Source: an uncultured Phycisphaerales bacterium
Lineage (GTDB): Bacteria; Planctomycetota; Phycisphaerae; UBA1845; CAIVHJ01
NCBI GenBank assembly: GCA_903905665.1
Contig: CAIVHJ010000102.1
Location: 1-25,375 of the forward strand
Direction of reading: 5' to 3'
DNA: 25,375 bases
A program made the translations under genes and the position numbers. Below the pieces are notes generated by a model. That model ran no database searches. It was not told the DNA's origin and saw only the letters and a program-made list of their open reading frames with translations. Each line of letters starts with the position of its first letter. Position 1 is the first letter of the stretch. This document shows positions 24,379-25,375 of the stretch, piece after piece.

Positions 24379-24936
24379 CTAAGGGGCGCGCCGCTTGTGG
24401 CGCGTCGCCTTGATACGCGGGATAGCGGTCTTTGTGCCGCCCTTACCTGCGATGCGTTTCAGGGCAGCGTTAATCTGCGTATCGATTTGCTCACGATTAA
24501 CAGGGTCACTGGGTCCAATGCGGAGGATTTTTTCTTCGACGAACTTATCGCCTTCACCAACTCGGCGGATAATTATCTCGATCGGCTCGTCTGGTCGATC
24601 GCCGTTCTTGATGCCCTTAGCCCGAGCTGTGATGATCGCGATAATGAGATCAATGACGCTCTTAGCGAGTGTGACACCGGCAGTCGCGAGGGCCAAATAA
24701 ACCAACAACTCCGGCCCACTCTCGTGTTCGACAAATGCGAATTCCGACTTCGCGGGGTCGATAGACGCGAGATGCTTACAAATGAGCGCGTACGCGTGCG
24801 GTGAGTGCTGACGATGAAAGCATCCTGAAATGACGCGAACCTTCAGCGAGATTGACACTTCATGTTTTCGGGGCGGGCGCGTCAACTCAAATGAGCGCAT
24901 CCGCTCTCGAAATTCGGACTCCCAAGTCTGATCCAT
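24379..24936 (-). CDS. Hypothetical protein with one hydrophobic segment
   Basis: From ATG 24936 this encodes 185 residues. GGAGGA seven bases upstream fixes the start, although the frame extends further. Residues 1-70 are charged and look cytosolic. A long hydrophobic or amphipathic helix (LLVYLALATAGVTLAKSVIDLIIAII) follows, then ARAKGIKNGD, an Arg/Glu-rich beta-like stretch (PIEIIIRRVGEGDKFVEEKIL) and a very basic end (IKATRHKRRAP). The layout, a hydrophobic helix before short beta strands, loosely recalls effector-associated constant components (EACC1) of conflict systems, but similarity is weak and unproven. It is flanked by direct repeats at 24270 and 25153, suggesting an acquired cassette. 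I do not recognise the family. Confidence 0.6.
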   Translation of the reverse strand: MDQTWESEFRERMRSFELTRPPRKHEVSISLKVRVISGCFHRQHSPHAYALICKHLASIDPAKSEFAFVEHESGPELLVYLALATAGVTLAKSVIDLIIAIITARAKGIKNGDRPDEPIEIIIRRVGEGDKFVEEKILRIGPSDPVNREQIDTQINAALKRIAGKGGTKTAIPRIKATRHKRRAP

Positions 24937-25327
24937 GTTTGTCCTCCGAAGACAGCTACCAGAAATTAGACTGATCCACACAAGATACAGATTTCTGGTT
25001 TCCTGTTCGTATCACGCACTGTTCGACTTTTACCGGAGGCGTGTTGACCTTTTTATCCAATTGATGGCTTCCTGTCCAGCGCAATCTCGCGGGATTTTAT
25101 TCGAAACGGCACACTCTACCTAAATTGGATCAAAACCCGGCGGAGTTTTGCAGGGTGTGCTTGCGCACCATCATGGTCTAACAGCAGCGATTTCAATAAT
25201 TGGTGGACAGACCCACTCCACCAGACTCAAGCTGAGGCGGGATGCCATAATTAGTTGAAATTCTGAAAAAAGAGTGGCTCCGAGTAAGATGGTATTGTCA
25301 AAAACCCTCTACACAAGGAGCCAAACA
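24937..25327. other. Intergenic region before the right-edge gene
   Basis: This holds the ribosome site of the leftward hypothetical gene (24944-24949), the second direct-repeat copy at 25153-25224 and, near the right end, ggctcc (25275) and ggagcc (25317) as a possible short inverted repeat. No further gene is visible. Confidence 0.4.
25153..25224. repeat. Direct repeat, copy 2, with hairpin start
   Basis: This is the second copy of the element at 24270-24340. It begins gggtgtgcttgcgcacc (arms ggtgtgc/gcgcacc, one G-T pair) and ends with ggtggacagacccactccacc. It is in the same orientation as copy 1, 883 bases away. Confidence 0.6.
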
Positions 25328-25375
25328 ATGAAACGCAGTATCCTGCAAATGACCCGAACGAGCAAGGGAAGAAAG
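25328..25375 (+). CDS. Start of an unidentified gene, cut by the window edge
   Basis: An AAGGAG lies eight bases before ATG 25328, and the frame MKRSILQMTRTSKGRK stays open to the end of the window (16 codons). The basic start would suit a transposase or another DNA- or RNA-binding protein. Sixteen codons are too few to decide. Confidence 0.45.
   Translation, partial: MKRSILQMTRTSKGRK

Overview
The window looks like a chromosomal segment from a Planctomycetota bacterium, possibly of the Phycisphaerae. I infer this without a database search. The main clues are a C-terminal zinc ribbon of the CxxC-YNLTGNxSGVCPECGTP type, which is typical of small planctomycete membrane proteins, a giant secreted RHS/YD-repeat protein with a cysteine-rich N-terminus, and several short palindromic or octameric repeats scattered between and inside genes. 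No rRNA, tRNA or CRISPR array was found.

Positions 1-2230 are an accessory, partly decayed zone. It contains hairpin repeats, an internally deleted IS3-type transposase joined directly to a displaced RHS fragment (about 91% identical to part of the large RHS gene), and two small membrane-protein genes whose 3' ends share a duplicated junction. Positions 2230-9213 (minus strand) hold one intact 2327-residue RHS gene. It has a signal peptide, a Cys-rich N-terminal region, a Gly-rich linker, a long YD-repeat shell, the RHS core and a C-terminal tip of about 170 residues. The tip combines a galaxin-like di-cysteine motif with an H...NCHEWA arrangement suggestive of an LRAT-like (permuted NlpC/P60) enzyme. 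A zinc-ribbon membrane protein starts 22 bases downstream and is a candidate partner or immunity gene.

Positions 9848-19778 form a co-directional minus-strand run of housekeeping and cell-envelope genes. In transcription order these are an AlaA-like aminotransferase, mreD, PBP2 (mrdA), rodA, a bifunctional-nuclease-family protein, apolipoprotein N-acyltransferase (lnt), a membrane-anchored thioredoxin and a sigma-54-dependent response regulator. The regulator carries Glu where the phospho-accepting Asp should be. MreD, PBP2 and RodA belong to the elongation machinery for peptidoglycan, and Lnt matures lipoproteins, so this is a coherent envelope cluster.

Positions 20222-23775 (plus strand, divergent from the aminotransferase) encode a MacAB-type exporter as three genes: a periplasmic adaptor, an ATPase and an FtsX-like permease. 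Positions 23776-25375 are accessory again. They hold a small three-helix membrane-protein gene broken by a one-base shift in a G7 run, an uncharacterised 185-residue protein flanked by two direct copies of a hairpin repeat, and the first 16 codons of a gene with a good ribosome-binding site that runs off the right edge.

The most interesting region is 1-9213: an RHS locus with a plausible new effector tip, a candidate partner gene, displaced cassettes and repeats accommodated in frame.
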